From positions 1-36,946 of the forward strand of contig JAQWAQ010000016.1 of NCBI GenBank assembly GCA_028707635.1: 36,946 bases of DNA, written 5' to 3'. The position numbers and the translations under genes are program-made. Below the pieces are notes generated by a model. It was not told the DNA's origin, did not search any database, and saw only the letters and a program-made list of their open reading frames with translations. The stretch's first letter is position 1, and each line of letters begins with the position of its first letter. The DNA is from Negativicutes bacterium. GTDB taxonomy: Bacteria; Bacillota; Negativicutes; JAAYSF01. Shown one piece after another: positions 8,414-18,661 of the stretch.

Positions 8414-10158
8414 ATGAGCATTGACGGGATCTCTTTGTCGGCGCTGGTTATTGAATTGAGTAATCTATTGACTGGTGGTCGCATTGCTAAAGTATATCAA
8501 ATTGATAAATCCACATTAGTATTGTGGATTCGTCAGTTAAAACGAGACTATTGCCTGATTATATCGGCGAACGCAGAAAATCCTGGGATTTATATCACCT
8601 CTAGCCCCTCCGAAAATCCGGCCGTTCCACCGGCTTTTTGTATGCTGATCCGCAAACATTTTGAAGAAGGCCGTATATCACGAATTTACCAGCATAGCTT
8701 AGATCGAATCATTTGTCTTGAAGTCGATTTTCGTGAGGATGGTGGAGGAATAGCTACAAAATCCCTCACTGTTGAGATAATGGGAAAACATAGTAATATA
8801 ATTTTTACTCAAGATGGGCATATCGTTGATGCGATAAAACGAGTTGGGGCTAATGTAAATCGATTTCGCCAAATTCTTCCCGGGCTTGAGTATCAGTTAC
8901 CACCTGGCCAAAAGCGGTTAAATTTGCTTCAGGTATCAACATACGAATTCTTAGCAGTACTTCGCAGTCAAAATAGTGGTCTATTGTCAAAAGCGATCAT
9001 CAATACCGCAGCAGGTATTGGAGCTGTGATTTCGACAGAAATAATTTGGCGGGCTGGGTTACCTATTAATATAGAAATGGGTTTGATGGATGATGCTGAT
9101 TTTTTATCAGTAGGTGAAGCCATTGATAGTGTAAAGAAGGCTATGCAGGTGGATGAGGTTGAACCTAATATTGTTTTAAATGATGATGCCGGTATTAAAG
9201 CAATTTCGGCGATCGCCCTAGAACATTTGAACAAGCCAGAAAATAACCGAAGAGTTTTTACAAGCTTGAACGAAATGCTGGATTTTATTAGTACGTATCA
9301 AAAACCTAAGTCTGTTCCTGATAGGGTGTTGCTTGCAAAAGTGGTCGAGTCATTAATAACTCGGTTGTCCCGCAAACGAGAAGTGTTAATAAATGAGTTA
9401 ACCGATGCAAAAAATGCTAACCAAGTGAGACAACGCGGTGATTTGCTTATGGCCAACTTATATAACATCAATGCCCAGGCAAGTGAGATTACAATACAAG
9501 ATTTTTACAGTGATCCACCGCAGGAAATTACAATAGAGCTGGATCCACGACTTACACCAATTGAAAACGTACAAGTTTATTATAATAAATACGCTAAATT
9601 TAAAAGAGCCCATGAAATACTTGTGGATCAGCTAAAGCAGTGTGTTGATGAGATTGATTATTTAGAAGGAATTACGGTCGCAGTAAACAATGCTGGGTCA
9701 TCTATCGAGATTCATGAGATACGTCAGGAACTTATTTCCCAAGGCTATCTCAAAGAAAGCGTCAAAAAGCGCATGAAGGTTAGTGGCAAGTCTGTGCCAA
9801 TTACAATAACTACTCTTGATGGGACTGTAATTTTTGTAGGTAAGAATAATCAGCAGAATGACAATGTTACATTTAAACAAGCTGGTCCCGATGATTTATG
9901 GCTACACACTAAAAATATTCCCGGTTCACATGTTATAATACGCACTGGTAAGCAGCACCCCTCTGAATCTGACTTGTTTATAGCAGCGCAGCTCGCGGCC
10001 TATTTTAGCAAAGCACGCAGCTCATCAAGTGTTCCTGTCGATTATGTAAGAAGGCGTTTTGTGAAAAAGCCAGCTGGTGCTAAACCCGGATTTGTAATTT
10101 ATACAAATCAAAGCACAATTAATGTTACGCCTGATGAGGCGTTTGTTAAATCAGTATT

Positions 10159-10174
<16 letters not shown>
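8414..10174 (+). CDS. rqcH: RqcH (Rqc2/NEMF homologue), ribosome quality control alanine-tailing factor
   Basis: RqcH binds stalled 50S subunits that still hold peptidyl-tRNA and recruits tRNA-Ala to add a C-terminal alanine tail that marks the peptide for degradation. The 586-aa protein has the NFACT layout: NFACT-N (residues about 1-270, start MSIDGISLSALVIEL), helix-hairpin-helix and coiled-coil middle (about 300-450), and NFACT-R with DLWLHTKNIPGSHVII near 490. The Asp97-Arg98 pair (SLDRII), essential in B. subtilis RqcH, is present at exactly that position. CGGAGGTAATC precedes the ATG. Older databases name this family fibronectin-binding protein A. It is divergent from the P-type ATPase and convergent with pyrR. 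Confidence 0.96.
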
Positions 10175-10779
<605 letters not shown>

Positions 10780-11703
10780 TTACCTGACCTTATTATTCAA
10801 AAGATCAAGAATATCCTGCATATCTGAAGGCATAGGTGCAGAAAAAACCATTATATCGGCAGTTTCAGGATGCCTTAAGGTTAAATGGGCAGAATGGAGA
10901 GCTTGCCCGCAGATGTTAAAGTGCGGGCGACTAGGTCCATACTTAGGGTCACCCACTACTGGGTGGCCAATATGAGCCATATGGACTCTAATCTGATGAG
11001 TTCTTCCTGTTAAGAGCTTACATTCAACTAAGGTGTAATTACCAAATCGTTCAAGTACAGTAAAGTTGGTAATGGCTTCTTTGCTATTATTAAAGGTCAC
11101 CGCCATTTTCTTGCGGTCGACAGGGTGACGCCCAATAGGCGCATTAACAACGCCAGTGCTGGCTTGCAGATTGCCATGCAGAATTGCCATATAACGCCGA
11201 CTGGCAGTATGTTCTTTTATCTGTTTGGCTAAGTTTAAGTGAGCCTGATCGTTTTTAGCTGCAACCATCACACCAGAAGTGTCTTTGTCCAGACGATGGA
11301 CAATACCGGGGCGAATGACACCGTTTATGCCGGACAAGTCCTCGCAATGCTTGAGAAGGGCATTGACCAGTGTTCCATGGTAATTACCGACTGCCGGGTG
11401 GACAACCATGCCGCGCTGTTTATTGATGACAATGATATGCTCGTCTTCATAGAGTATGTCCAGCGGAATATCTTCAGGTACTAGCTCTAATACCTGAGGG
11501 GGTGGAATATTTACCTTAATATTGTCATTGATGTTAATTTTATAGTTCGCTTTTACTGGCTTATCATTGACTGTGATGTCAGCGGATGAAATTAACTTTT
11601 GGATAAAAGAGCGGGATGCCCCTTCTACCGTCTTACCAAGGAAAACATCAAGCCGGATATTTTTATCGCTTTCGGAAGCTTGGTAATTAAAAGTATCAGT
11701 CAT
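10780..11703 (-). CDS. RluA/RluD family 23S rRNA pseudouridine synthase (YlyB type)
   Basis: A 307-aa pseudouridine synthase. It has an N-terminal S4 RNA-binding domain (residues about 10-75, with RLDVFLGKTVEGASRSFIQK) and the RluA catalytic domain with HRLDKDTSG, in which the Asp is the nucleophile, followed by ARRYMAILHG-like and GRTHQIRVHMAHIGHPVVGD motifs. By family it modifies uridines of 23S rRNA (RluD sites), but the exact sites cannot be told from sequence. I chose the ATG at 11701-11703: GAGGT lies eight bases upstream, overlapping the lspA stop. It sits between lspA and pyrR, the position of ylyB in B. subtilis. Confidence 0.94.
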   Translation of the reverse strand: MTDTFNYQASESDKNIRLDVFLGKTVEGASRSFIQKLISSADITVNDKPVKANYKININDNIKVNIPPPQVLELVPEDIPLDILYEDEHIIVINKQRGMVVHPAVGNYHGTLVNALLKHCEDLSGINGVIRPGIVHRLDKDTSGVMVAAKNDQAHLNLAKQIKEHTASRRYMAILHGNLQASTGVVNAPIGRHPVDRKKMAVTFNNSKEAITNFTVLERFGNYTLVECKLLTGRTHQIRVHMAHIGHPVVGDPKYGPSRPHFNICGQALHSAHLTLRHPETADIMVFSAPMPSDMQDILDLLNNKVR

Positions 11704-12148
11704 TATCTTCAACCTCTTTATTCACAAATGCAATTGTCCATATTACTGAAAATACGCCGCAAACAATTGCAATGTCGGCAATGTTAAATACTGGCCAGAT
11801 ACGAAAGTCAAAAAAGTCGACAACATATCCGGTTCTAACTCGGTCAATCACGTTTCCAATGGATCCACCGGCTAGTAGACCAAGACCAAAACGGAGTAAC
11901 TTTAGTGTAGCGGGAATACGACTATAAAAATAAATCAATATAGCAATCATGATTAAAGCAATACACACTAAAAGGCTGGCTTGGTTTTCTAGTATGCCGA
12001 AAGCGGCGCCTGGATTTAAAATATAGGTTATATGAAAAATATCGTTAATGACAGGTATTGACATACCTAAACTCATATGATGCTCAACATAGTATTTAGT
12101 CCATTGATCAAGAATAATAATAAAGAAAGATAATAATAATATCGGCAC
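11696..12148 (-). CDS. lspA: Lipoprotein signal peptidase (signal peptidase II)
   Basis: LspA cleaves signal peptides of prolipoproteins after lipidation of the conserved Cys. The 150-aa protein has four predicted membrane helices and both catalytic aspartates: Asp102 in GGSIGNVIDR and Asp125 in FNIADIAI; the NPGAAFGI motif is also present. The start is a GTG at 12146-12148 with AGGAGA eight bases upstream. Its 3' end overlaps the pseudouridine synthase gene by eight bases, so the two are translationally coupled. No convincing promoter was found in the roughly 120 bases upstream before the ferredoxin gene. Confidence 0.96.
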   Translation of the reverse strand: MPILLLSFFIIILDQWTKYYVEHHMSLGMSIPVINDIFHITYILNPGAAFGILENQASLLVCIALIMIAILIYFYSRIPATLKLLRFGLGLLAGGSIGNVIDRVRTGYVVDFFDFRIWPVFNIADIAIVCGVFSVIWTIAFVNKEVEDND

Positions 12149-12231
12149 TAACGTTCTCTCCTATCCCCTTTTTAAATAATAATGAAGAAGTTTCTTTCCT
12201 TCTATAATAGCTAAAATTTGTGCAAACGTAA

Positions 12232-12259
12232 AGAAGCGTAACATTTAGGTTACGCTTCT
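12232..12259 (-). terminator. Terminator after the ferredoxin gene
   Basis: A perfect 11-bp stem (AGAAGCGTAAC with GTTACGCTTCT) and 6-base loop lies 14 bases past the ferredoxin stop. The U-tract on the minus strand is poor (TTACGTTTG), so termination may be partial. Confidence 0.65.
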
Positions 12260-12272
12260 GTGGTAGCAAGTA

Positions 12273-12440
12273 TTATTCGCCTGGGCTGATAGCGCCAACC
12301 GGGCAAACTGCAGCACATGATCCGCAATCAATACACTGCTCGTCAATATTGTATTGGTCTTCACCTTCAGATATTGCACCGACTGGACAAACAGAGGCAC
12401 AAGCTCCGCATTTTATGCACTCGCTGTTAATCTTATACAC
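12273..12440 (-). CDS. 2[4Fe-4S] clostridial-type ferredoxin
   Basis: A 55-aa ferredoxin, an electron carrier for low-potential redox reactions in anaerobes. Both halves carry a full cluster motif: CIKCGACASVCPVGAI and CIDCGSCAAVCPVGAI (C-x2-C-x2-C-x3-CP, twice), an internal duplication typical of clostridial ferredoxins. The protein starts MYKINSEC. The start is a GTG at 12438-12440 with AGGAGGTG upstream; an in-frame ATG is lacking. It stands alone between the VTT protein and lspA with its own terminator, so it is probably monocistronic. Its partner enzymes cannot be inferred from position. Confidence 0.95.
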   Translation of the reverse strand: MYKINSECIKCGACASVCPVGAISEGEDQYNIDEQCIDCGSCAAVCPVGAISPGE

Positions 12441-12465
12441 TTATATCACCTCCTACTTCAAGACA

Positions 12466-12471
12466 ATTATA
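12466..12471 (-). promoter_or_regulatory. Possible -10 box of the ferredoxin gene
   Basis: TATAAT on the minus strand lies about 25 bases upstream of the ferredoxin GTG. No good -35 hexamer is seen 16-18 bases further upstream, so this is only a candidate. The rest of the gap up to 12567 shows nothing else. Confidence 0.35.
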
Positions 12472-12567
12472 CTACAAATTCTAGGGAGTTGCGTGAGTAA
12501 AATCACAGCAAGATTTATGTTTAGCATTACAAAATTATCTTTTACTTATGCAAATCTACTCTAATCC

Positions 12568-13260
12568 TTATTTGATGAAACGGCGTTCAATTAAATTGCG
12601 ACAATAGAAGGCCCCTAGTCCGATACCTACTAGTAGTAATGTGACTGCTACTATCATATGCAAACTCTTGGTCAGAGTTTGTCCAAAAAATGAGTAGAGA
12701 ATAATCGCCGGAATTTGCCCAATTCCAGTTGCAAAGGCAAATTGTGAAATTGCTAGGGCCGTTAGTCCGGCACCGTAACTAATTACCTTAAATGGGATGA
12801 TAGGAGTTAATCGGGTAATGAAGACAGTCATGATCCCATGTTTGATAAAAAAGGAATCAGTTATACTAAGATATTTTGGATTCACTAATTTTTCGGCAAT
12901 AGGTCGACCATACCACCTGGCAATTCCGAAATCAATCATGGCGCCCAAAAATGCGCCAACCCAAGAATAAAAAGCTCCATATTGCCAGCCAAATATCCAA
13001 GCATTAGTCATTGTTATTATTAAGCCTGGAACAAGCGGTACAAGCGATTGTAATGTCATGATAGCGATACTTGTTAAAGGCGCCCATAGGCCGTATGATA
13101 AAATAAATTCACGTAGATTTTCAAAGTCGTGATTTTGCAGATAACTTGCAGAGCTTATAACGAATTCTTTAAGACCTGGACAAGAAAAACAAGCTAAAGC
13201 AGCTAATAATAGTACAGATAGCTTTATTAAATATATTTTTTTAGTTGAAGGTTCGGCCAA
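12568..13260 (-). CDS. TVP38/TMEM64 family membrane protein (VTT domain)
   Basis: A 230-aa integral membrane protein of the VTT/DedA-like superfamily. Members are linked to lipid scrambling and membrane homeostasis, but bacterial TVP38 proteins mostly lack an assigned role. After a first helix (about 12-28) comes the VTT core: LVPLVPGLIITMTNAWIFG, a GAFLGAMIDFGIARWYGRP segment, and FITRLTPIIPFKVISYGAGL, with two further helices at the C-terminus. The start is a TTG at 13258-13260 with GGGAGG eight bases upstream. It is not obviously in an operon: 127 bases separate it from the ferredoxin gene and about 200 from the YteA-like gene. Confidence 0.88.
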   Translation of the reverse strand: MAEPSTKKIYLIKLSVLLLAALACFSCPGLKEFVISSASYLQNHDFENLREFILSYGLWAPLTSIAIMTLQSLVPLVPGLIITMTNAWIFGWQYGAFYSWVGAFLGAMIDFGIARWYGRPIAEKLVNPKYLSITDSFFIKHGIMTVFITRLTPIIPFKVISYGAGLTALAISQFAFATGIGQIPAIILYSFFGQTLTKSLHMIVAVTLLLVGIGLGAFYCRNLIERRFIK

Positions 13261-13449
13261 ATAATCAACCTCCCGGTTTATCCGTTGACTAAGCTTATGA
13301 GCTTTTCAGCTTCTATAGCGGGAGTTATAAGATGTTAATCTATTTTTTACTTTTACCGCAGAGAGGCTGTAAAATCCTGCTTTAATAAGTCTATAGTTAA
13401 TGAAAATTTTTAGTAAGGAAATCTTTCAAAGCTAATGATGGTCTAAAGT

Positions 13450-13484
13450 GTAAAAACCGAGCCTTAACGGTGCTCGGTTTTTAC
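13450..13484 (-). terminator. Terminator overlapping the end of the YteA-like gene
   Basis: A perfect 13-bp stem GTAAAAACCGAGC/GCTCGGTTTTTAC with a 9-base loop includes the stop codon at 13464-13466. The stem itself ends in a T run on either strand, so it can act in both directions. It ends the nitroreductase-yteA transcript. Confidence 0.8.
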
Positions 13485-14132
13485 AGTCTTTACGTGTTTC
13501 TTTGGTGATTGGGTATCTAATTTACTAGGTATTGCGTCAGCATTATCTACTATACCGATATGTTCATTATTGTTTGGGAACAAATTTTTATAATCAGAGG
13601 AACCGGGAATATCCTGAGGAGTATCAGAACTACCAAAACGCAAAACACTCTGTAAGGCGTCTTCACCATCAAAACCAACAAAGTCAGATACAGACGAGTC
13701 CAGGAAAGTACGCTGAAATGGCGGTTCAAGAAGATCCTCTTCTAGCGGGCGGGGTGTGGGATCTTCAGTTTCTACCTGCTGTTGGCAATCTATACAGTTG
13801 CTGACCCATGGTATGGTATGAAGTCGATCTTGGTCGATAGGTCTATCACATTTCTCACATAAGCCATAGGTACCATCTTTAAATTTAAGTAATGCTTTTT
13901 CGATGTCTTCTAATATGACATGAGCGTTATCGCGTAGGGCAATATCTTTACTTCGTTCAAATAGCTCATCACCTAGATCGGCAGGATGATTGTCATAAGC
14001 CGATAATTCACCCATTGAATAAGACATTGTGTTGGCAATACCTGTTTTTTCTATACGGGATATTTGGTCAAGGAGCAGTTGCTTTTCACGTTCTAATCTT
14101 TTCTTAAGTTTATCACGAGTTTCAGGTTTCAA
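13464..14132 (-). CDS. TraR/DksA C4-type zinc finger protein, YteA/YlyA sporulation family
   Basis: A 222-aa protein with a long N-terminal helical part (KPETRDKLKKRLEREKQLL onward), a conserved YDNHPADLGDELFERSKDIALRD block and a C4 zinc finger (CEKC and CIDC) near residues 95-120, followed by an acidic, Pro-rich tail with a DFVGFDGEDALQ motif. This is the layout of the YteA/YlyA family, tied to sporulation in Bacillus; ylyA lies between ileS and lspA there, the same place as here. By kinship to DksA it may act on RNA polymerase, but that is inference. I chose the TTG at 14130-14132 (AGGGGTG six bases upstream); a GTG at 14141 is the alternative. Confidence 0.88.
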   Translation of the reverse strand: MKPETRDKLKKRLEREKQLLLDQISRIEKTGIANTMSYSMGELSAYDNHPADLGDELFERSKDIALRDNAHVILEDIEKALLKFKDGTYGLCEKCDRPIDQDRLHTIPWVSNCIDCQQQVETEDPTPRPLEEDLLEPPFQRTFLDSSVSDFVGFDGEDALQSVLRFGSSDTPQDIPGSSDYKNLFPNNNEHIGIVDNADAIPSKLDTQSPKKHVKTVKTEHR

Positions 14133-14143
14133 ATAGAACACCC

Positions 14144-14671
14144 CTAATTAATAAACTTAGTCACTTCAGCGACCCTCAATCTTGATTTGGCATGGGTGAC
14201 TGCCAGATTGCTGTAACCAAGGCACAGAATGGCTACTGCACGCAGTCTCGGTGGAGCTTCTACGGCTTCTTGAACTTTACGCTCATCAAAAGCACCGACC
14301 CAACAGGACGCTATGCCCAGTCCGTCAGCTGCCAACATCATATTTTCCGTCGCTGCTGCGGTATCTTGGATGCAATAAAGTTGCGCTCCTCTCTCGCCAT
14401 AATGCTCATTTGATCTTGCGGGATCAGCTAAAATTACGATACTCACCGGTGATTCAAGTATTTGCTTTTGGTCATAGCAAAAATCGGCAATTTTGCGCTT
14501 TACCTCTGGATTCTTAATAACATAGAAATACCAAGGCTGAAGATTACCGGCGCTTGGAGCCCAACACCCGGCTTCTAATATACGCGTAAGAGTCGGTTCT
14601 GGTATTTCGTCAGTTTGGAACAAACGAACGCTTTGTGTTTCCCGCATACAATCAAATACATCCTTTGTCAT
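14144..14671 (-). CDS. Nitroreductase family FMN-dependent oxidoreductase
   Basis: A 175-aa protein of the nitroreductase superfamily, FMN enzymes that reduce various substrates using NAD(P)H. The N-terminal SVRLFQTDEIPEPTLTRILE and APSAGNLQPWYFYVI carry the FMN-binding pattern (R-S-x-R-like start, then PSxxNxQPW). A DTAAATENMMLAADGLGIASCWVGAF helix region follows, shown here as ENMMLAADGLGIASCWVGAF. The real substrate is not predictable; the length is at the short end for the family. The gene ends 11 bases before the chosen start of the YteA-like gene and probably forms a two-gene operon with it. Confidence 0.9.
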   Translation of the reverse strand: MTKDVFDCMRETQSVRLFQTDEIPEPTLTRILEAGCWAPSAGNLQPWYFYVIKNPEVKRKIADFCYDQKQILESPVSIVILADPARSNEHYGERGAQLYCIQDTAAATENMMLAADGLGIASCWVGAFDERKVQEAVEAPPRLRAVAILCLGYSNLAVTHAKSRLRVAEVTKFIN

Positions 14672-14692
14672 CCGTCAAAACACCCCTTGATT

Positions 14693-14989
14693 TTAAAAAT
14701 TTGTATTTTTTAATTCTACGATACGAATTAGTTCCGCAATGAAGTTGCCAATTCCGGGAATGTTCAGCATAATTAGTCTTCTTAAAAACTCCAGCATGAT
14801 AGCGAAAATTAGCGTTGCGCCTACTGCTATACCTAGTCCGCGCGCTAAACCGGCAATAAAATTAAGCAATATTAACTTATATGGCCGTTGAAATAGCTCG
14901 ACATATTCAGCGATTTTTAAGGCCTCTAAATGATGAACTAATTTTTCAAGTTGAATACTGATAAAATCAGCCTTTGGCTCTTTATTCAT
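14693..14989 (-). CDS. Small membrane protein, DUF5665-like
   Basis: A 98-aa protein with a polar N-terminal helix (LEKLVHHLEALKIAEYVEL), a conserved-looking RPYKLILLNFIAGLARGLG segment, and one to two hydrophobic helices (about residues 45-85). It resembles the DUF5665 family of small Firmicutes membrane proteins, which have no known role; I recall the family by pattern and could not check it. I chose the ATG at 14987-14989 because GGAGGAG lies upstream. Reading from 15022 would add 11 residues without a ribosome site. It lies between ileS (with strong terminator) and the nitroreductase. Confidence 0.75.
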   Translation of the reverse strand: MNKEPKADFISIQLEKLVHHLEALKIAEYVELFQRPYKLILLNFIAGLARGLGIAVGATLIFAIMLEFLRRLIMLNIPGIGNFIAELIRIVELKNTNF

Positions 14990-15020
14990 CAACACTCCTC
15001 CATAAAGTAGTATTTCCGAC

Positions 15021-15055
15021 AAAAAAAAAATAAACCGGGTTAAACCCGGTTTATT
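15021..15055 (-). terminator. Strong intrinsic terminator of ileS
   Basis: A 12-bp perfect stem AATAAACCGGGT/ACCCGGTTTATT (15029-15055) with a 3-base loop is followed on the minus strand by ten consecutive T (15030-15021). It starts six bases past the ileS stop. Confidence 0.93.
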
Positions 15056-15061
15056 GATAAT

Positions 15062-17857
15062 CTAGCTATTTAAGTTTTTTACAACATCGGCACAACGCTT
15101 ACATAATGTGGAGTGTTCTTTGTCATTGCTGACAGTATCACTATAGATCCAGCAACGTTCGCATTTATCGCCTTGAGCAGGCTGTATTGCCACCGCGACA
15201 CTTACATCATCTGTTCGGTATGCATCAGCTGGTGCATTTGCCAGACCTTCATGCAATTTAACCGAGGATACGATTAATATTGTGGCCAGTTCATTGCTAA
15301 CAGCGTTTAATTTTGCATATTCAGCACTTTCGGCATAGATGTCCACAGCTGCATCAAGGGAGTGACCGATTATTTTATTGCGCCGTGCCGTCTCTAAGGC
15401 TTTGGTGATTTCGCTACGCATTTCTAAAATACATGACCATTTTTCTTCTAGTTCATTATTAAGATATTCTTTGTGAGGTTTAGGCCATTCAACAAGCTGT
15501 ACGCTTTCAGGCTTATCAGCCGTTTTGGGCATATACTGCCATACTTCCTCGGTAGTGAATGTCAGAACCGGCGCAATAAGCGTAACAAGCGTCTTTAAAA
15601 TCTTGTACATAGCGGTCTGTGCTGCACGTCGTTCAGTGGAACCAGGAGCTTCTGTATAAAGTCTGTCTTTAAGAATATCAAGATAAATTGAACTTAAGTC
15701 TACCGTGCAGAAATTATGGATTGTATGGTAAAGTGAGTGGAATTCATAGCGATCATAAGCCGCAGTAACCTTTTCGCGCACCTGTTCCAGCCTGAGAAGC
15801 GCCCATTTGTCAATTTCAAGAAGTTTGTCGTCGCTGACCAAGTCAGTTTCGGGATTGAAATCATGAATATTACCCAAAATGTAGCGAAATGTATTACGAA
15901 TTTTGCGGTAAACTTCTGACATCTGCTTTAAGATGTCATTAGAGATTCTGATATCGGCTTGATAGTCGGCAGAGGCAACCCATAGACGTAAAATGTCAGC
16001 GCCGTATTTTGTTATAACTTCTTGTGGGTACATTACATTGCCAACTGATTTAGACATTTTACGGCCTTCACCGTCGACAACGAAACCATGAGTTAGAACC
16101 GCATCATATGGGGCCCTACCATGAGTTGCTACAGAGGTTAGAAGGGATGATTGGAACCAGCCGCGGTGTTGGTCACTGCCTTCTAGGTACATAGCAGCAG
16201 GCCATGTCAGTTCCTTACGTTGTTTTAATACTGCGGCATGGCTGGATCCGCTGTCAAACCAAACATCCATGATATCAGTCTCTTTACGGAATTCATCATG
16301 ACCGCAATGCTCACATTTAAAGCCTTCAGGAAGTATCTCAGCTGCGGACCTTGCCCACCAGGAATCGGAGCCTTCGCGTCGGAACAGCTCTTTAACTGCA
16401 TTAATTGTTTCATCATTTATGATATGTTCATTACATTTTTTACAGTAGAATATAGGAATGGGAACACCCCAGGTGCGTTGACGGGAAATACACCAATCAT
16501 GTCTGTCTGCAACCATGTTATGAATGCGATTTTCGCCCCAGGTTGGTATCCACTGTACATCCTTAATCGCTTGGAGAGCTTGATCGCGGAAGCCATCAAT
16601 GGAAGCAAACCATTGCTCAGTTGACCGATAAATTATCGGATTCTTACACCGCCAGCAGTGTGCGTACTGATGGCGGACGGAACCTTTGCCGAGGAGTGCA
16701 CTAACACCGGCAAGGGCTTTAATTATTGGTACATTGGCATCATGAACCAATAAACCTTCAAATTGCCCGCCTTCAGCTGTAAAGTGGCCTGTTGGGTCAA
16801 CAGGATTGATAATCGGCAGGTTATATTTCATTCCTGTCTCAAAGTCTTCCTGGCCGTGACCAGGAGCGGTGTGAACGCAACCTGTACCTTGTTCCAGTGT
16901 AACGTAGTCAGCAAGAACAACAATTGAATCACGATCAATTAATGGATGCGCAAAAACGGCACCGTCAATATCGGACCCCTTAACCTTTGCCAGAATGGTA
17001 TATTCACCCAGGTTGTTCTCTTTGACAACTGATGGTATGAGTTCAACTGCCATAAGATAAACTTCATTTTTCACTTCTACCCAGGCATATTCAAATTCAG
17101 GATGAACAGCAATTGCAACATTGGCCGGAATCGTCCATGGTGTAGTTGTCCAAATTACGGCATACACATTTTTTTCATCAACACCATCAGGCAGTGTTCC
17201 TTTGTCATCCACTAATGGGAATTTTACAAAGATTGTATGAGATTTCTTTTCAGCATACTCAATTTCAGCTTCGGCGAGGGCAGTTTCACAAGAAGTACAC
17301 CAATATACACTTTTCAGGCCTTTATAAATATAGCCTTTTTTAGCCATATCGCCAAAAACCCCGATTTGTTCTGCTTCATATTCAGGGACAAGGGTTATGT
17401 AAGGATTGTCCCAATCGCCGCTAACCCCTAGCCGTTTAAAGTCTTCACGCTGCATATTAAGACACTTTAAGGCCCATTGCTTACACTCGCGTCTTAGTTC
17501 TAACGGGTCGAGTTCATTACGGTTCAGACCTAGGACTTTAATGGCCGCATGTTCGATAGGCATACCATGAGTATCCCAACCGGGTACATAGGGTGCATCA
17601 TAGCCGCGCAGTGACTTATATTTAACAATGATATCTTTCAAAATTTTGTTTAGAGCAGTACCAATATGGATATTACCATTCGCGTAAGGCGGTCCGTCAT
17701 GTAAGACAAATTTAGGTTTTCCCTGTGATTGGGCAATCTTTTTTTCATAAGTTTTCTGCTTTTCCCAGTACTCAAGCATTTGTGGTTCACGCTCCGGCAA
17801 ATTGCCGCGCATTGGAAAGTCTGTCTGTGGTAAATTTAAGGTTTTGCTATAATCCAA
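15062..17857 (-). CDS. ileS: Isoleucyl-tRNA synthetase
   Basis: IleS charges tRNA-Ile with isoleucine and edits mischarged valine. The 931-aa protein is of the bacterial form: the HIGH motif as [14 protein letters not shown] sequence in [16 protein letters not shown] (about residues 57-72), a central CP1 editing domain (about 200-400, with [14 protein letters not shown]), KMSKS in [10 protein letters not shown], a tRNA-binding helical domain and a C-terminal zinc site from CERC (first Cys 898) and CKRC (first Cys 918). The start is a TTG at 17855-17857 with GGAGGTG six bases upstream. Expression is controlled by the T-box leader upstream. It follows divIVA as in B. subtilis. Confidence 0.98.
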   Translation of the reverse strand: MDYSKTLNLPQTDFPMRGNLPEREPQMLEYWEKQKTYEKKIAQSQGKPKFVLHDGPPYANGNIHIGTALNKILKDIIVKYKSLRGYDAPYVPGWDTHGMPIEHAAIKVLGLNRNELDPLELRRECKQWALKCLNMQREDFKRLGVSGDWDNPYITLVPEYEAEQIGVFGDMAKKGYIYKGLKSVYWCTSCETALAEAEIEYAEKKSHTIFVKFPLVDDKGTLPDGVDEKNVYAVIWTTTPWTIPANVAIAVHPEFEYAWVEVKNEVYLMAVELIPSVVKENNLGEYTILAKVKGSDIDGAVFAHPLIDRDSIVVLADYVTLEQGTGCVHTAPGHGQEDFETGMKYNLPIINPVDPTGHFTAEGGQFEGLLVHDANVPIIKALAGVSALLGKGSVRHQYAHCWRCKNPIIYRSTEQWFASIDGFRDQALQAIKDVQWIPTWGENRIHNMVADRHDWCISRQRTWGVPIPIFYCKKCNEHIINDETINAVKELFRREGSDSWWARSAAEILPEGFKCEHCGHDEFRKETDIMDVWFDSGSSHAAVLKQRKELTWPAAMYLEGSDQHRGWFQSSLLTSVATHGRAPYDAVLTHGFVVDGEGRKMSKSVGNVMYPQEVITKYGADILRLWVASADYQADIRISNDILKQMSEVYRKIRNTFRYILGNIHDFNPETDLVSDDKLLEIDKWALLRLEQVREKVTAAYDRYEFHSLYHTIHNFCTVDLSSIYLDILKDRLYTEAPGSTERRAAQTAMYKILKTLVTLIAPVLTFTTEEVWQYMPKTADKPESVQLVEWPKPHKEYLNNELEEKWSCILEMRSEITKALETARRNKIIGHSLDAAVDIYAESAEYAKLNAVSNELATILIVSSVKLHEGLANAPADAYRTDDVSVAVAIQPAQGDKCERCWIYSDTVSNDKEHSTLCKRCADVVKNLNS

Positions 17858-17880
17858 AATTACACCTCCAATAAATTAAA

Positions 17881-17908
17881 GCCTCTCAATCCCAAAGGGA
17901 CGAGAGGC
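17881..17908 (-). terminator. T-box-controlled terminator before ileS
   Basis: GCCTCTC...GAGAGGC forms a stem on the minus strand, with an inner GTCCCTTTGGGAT hairpin, followed by TTTAATTTATT. It competes with the T-box antiterminator just upstream. Confidence 0.9.
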
Positions 17909-18125
17909 TACTATTCCCGTGGTACCACCCTAATGACTGAATTAGCCACTTAGGACGAGGTAACGTTCGTCAGACGGCGAAGCCTACATTAAAATTATCG
18001 GTTCGCAGTTCAGGAGTGATATAAACAAGACTAATTCTGTCAGGCTCTCACCAATTCCTGACTCGCTGATAAATTAGCATTCCCGATTATGTCTCCATCA
18101 TCACTCTATGACATGTAAAGTTGAT
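17881..18125 (-). promoter_or_regulatory. T-box leader of ileS (tRNA-Ile-sensing)
   Basis: This 344-base gap between divIVA and ileS holds a T-box riboswitch. The conserved T-box AGGGTGGTACCACG (complement of 17918-17931) is followed by the terminator. Further upstream lies Stem I, whose base pairs GAGTGA (complement of 18101-18106) with TCACTC (complement of 18014-18019). An ATC triplet followed by A (complement of 18018-18020) lies at the 3' side near that stem and would be the isoleucine specifier, which fits the gene. Uncharged tRNA-Ile should pair with specifier and T-box bulge and allow read-through. The exact specifier register is inferred. Confidence 0.94.
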
Positions 18126-18131
18126 AAAGGT

Positions 18132-18160
18132 ATTATACAAAATCAGTAAGAGTTAGTCAA
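18132..18160 (-). promoter_or_regulatory. Consensus sigma-A promoter of the ileS T-box leader
   Basis: TTGACT (complement of 18155-18160) and TATAAT (complement of 18132-18137) with exactly 17 bases between them, 25 bases upstream of the first T-box stem. This is the best promoter match in the window. Confidence 0.9.
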
Positions 18161-18184
18161 ATATTTTATAATGAATTTCAAAAA

Positions 18185-18201
18185 TAAGCTATTATGGCTT
18201 A
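18185..18201 (-). terminator. Weak terminator after divIVA
   Basis: A 5-bp TAAGC/GCTTA hairpin directly past the divIVA stop is followed by TATTTTTG on the minus strand. The stem is short, so termination of the division operon here is only likely. Confidence 0.4.
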
Positions 18202-18645
18202 CTAGTCATCTTCTGTTTTGAGGATTTCAAGTTGGGCTTGAACAATGGTCTGCATCCTTGTACGGTAAATTTGTATCTGTTTTTTTAATTCCTCATATTC
18301 ACCTGTCATGCGGCGGACTTTGGACATTGCCTCATCAACAAGTCTCTGTGCGTTTATTTCTGCTTCTTTTAGCATTAAATCGCTTTCTTTTTTTGCGTTT
18401 AGTTTTACTTCTTCGGCGGTCTCTTGTGCAATTACTAGCGTGTTATGCAGAGTGTTTTCCATATGCTGAAAATGTTCAAGTTTGCTGTTTAATCGATCAA
18501 TAGTTTCTTTTAAATCAATATTTTCACGGTATAGTTGTTCATAATCTTTTATGACACGATCAAGAAATTCATCAACTTCTTCTTCATTATATCCTCTAAA
18601 AGATTTTTTAAACTCTTTATTATGGATGTCGAGTGGTGTTAGCAT
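18202..18645 (-). CDS. divIVA: DivIVA-domain cell division / polarity protein
   Basis: DivIVA binds curved membrane at the septum and poles and organises division and polar events, including those of sporulation. The 147-aa protein starts [20 protein letters not shown], then [21 protein letters not shown], the classic DivIVA N-terminal membrane-targeting region, followed by a long heptad-type coiled coil to the end. The ATG at 18643-18645 has AGGAGG seven bases upstream; an ATG six bases earlier is too close to that site. It is the last gene of the yggS-sepF-proC-ylmH-divIVA operon, with a 16-base gap to ylmH. Confidence 0.95.
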   Translation of the reverse strand: MLTPLDIHNKEFKKSFRGYNEEEVDEFLDRVIKDYEQLYRENIDLKETIDRLNSKLEHFQHMENTLHNTLVIAQETAEEVKLNAKKESDLMLKEAEINAQRLVDEAMSKVRRMTGEYEELKKQIQIYRTRMQTIVQAQLEILKTEDD

Positions 18646-18661
18646 ACACATGCCTCCTATA

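Noticed and set aside
12349..12564. 71-aa plus-strand open frame over the ferredoxin gene and its leader
   Set aside because: It is antisense to the ferredoxin's cysteine motifs and has no ribosome site.
16238..16624. 128-aa plus-strand open frame opposite ileS, and other long antisense frames (for example 19786-20364)
   Set aside because: They lie entirely opposite conserved genes, lack ribosome sites, and show no domain pattern; they are by-products of codon bias.
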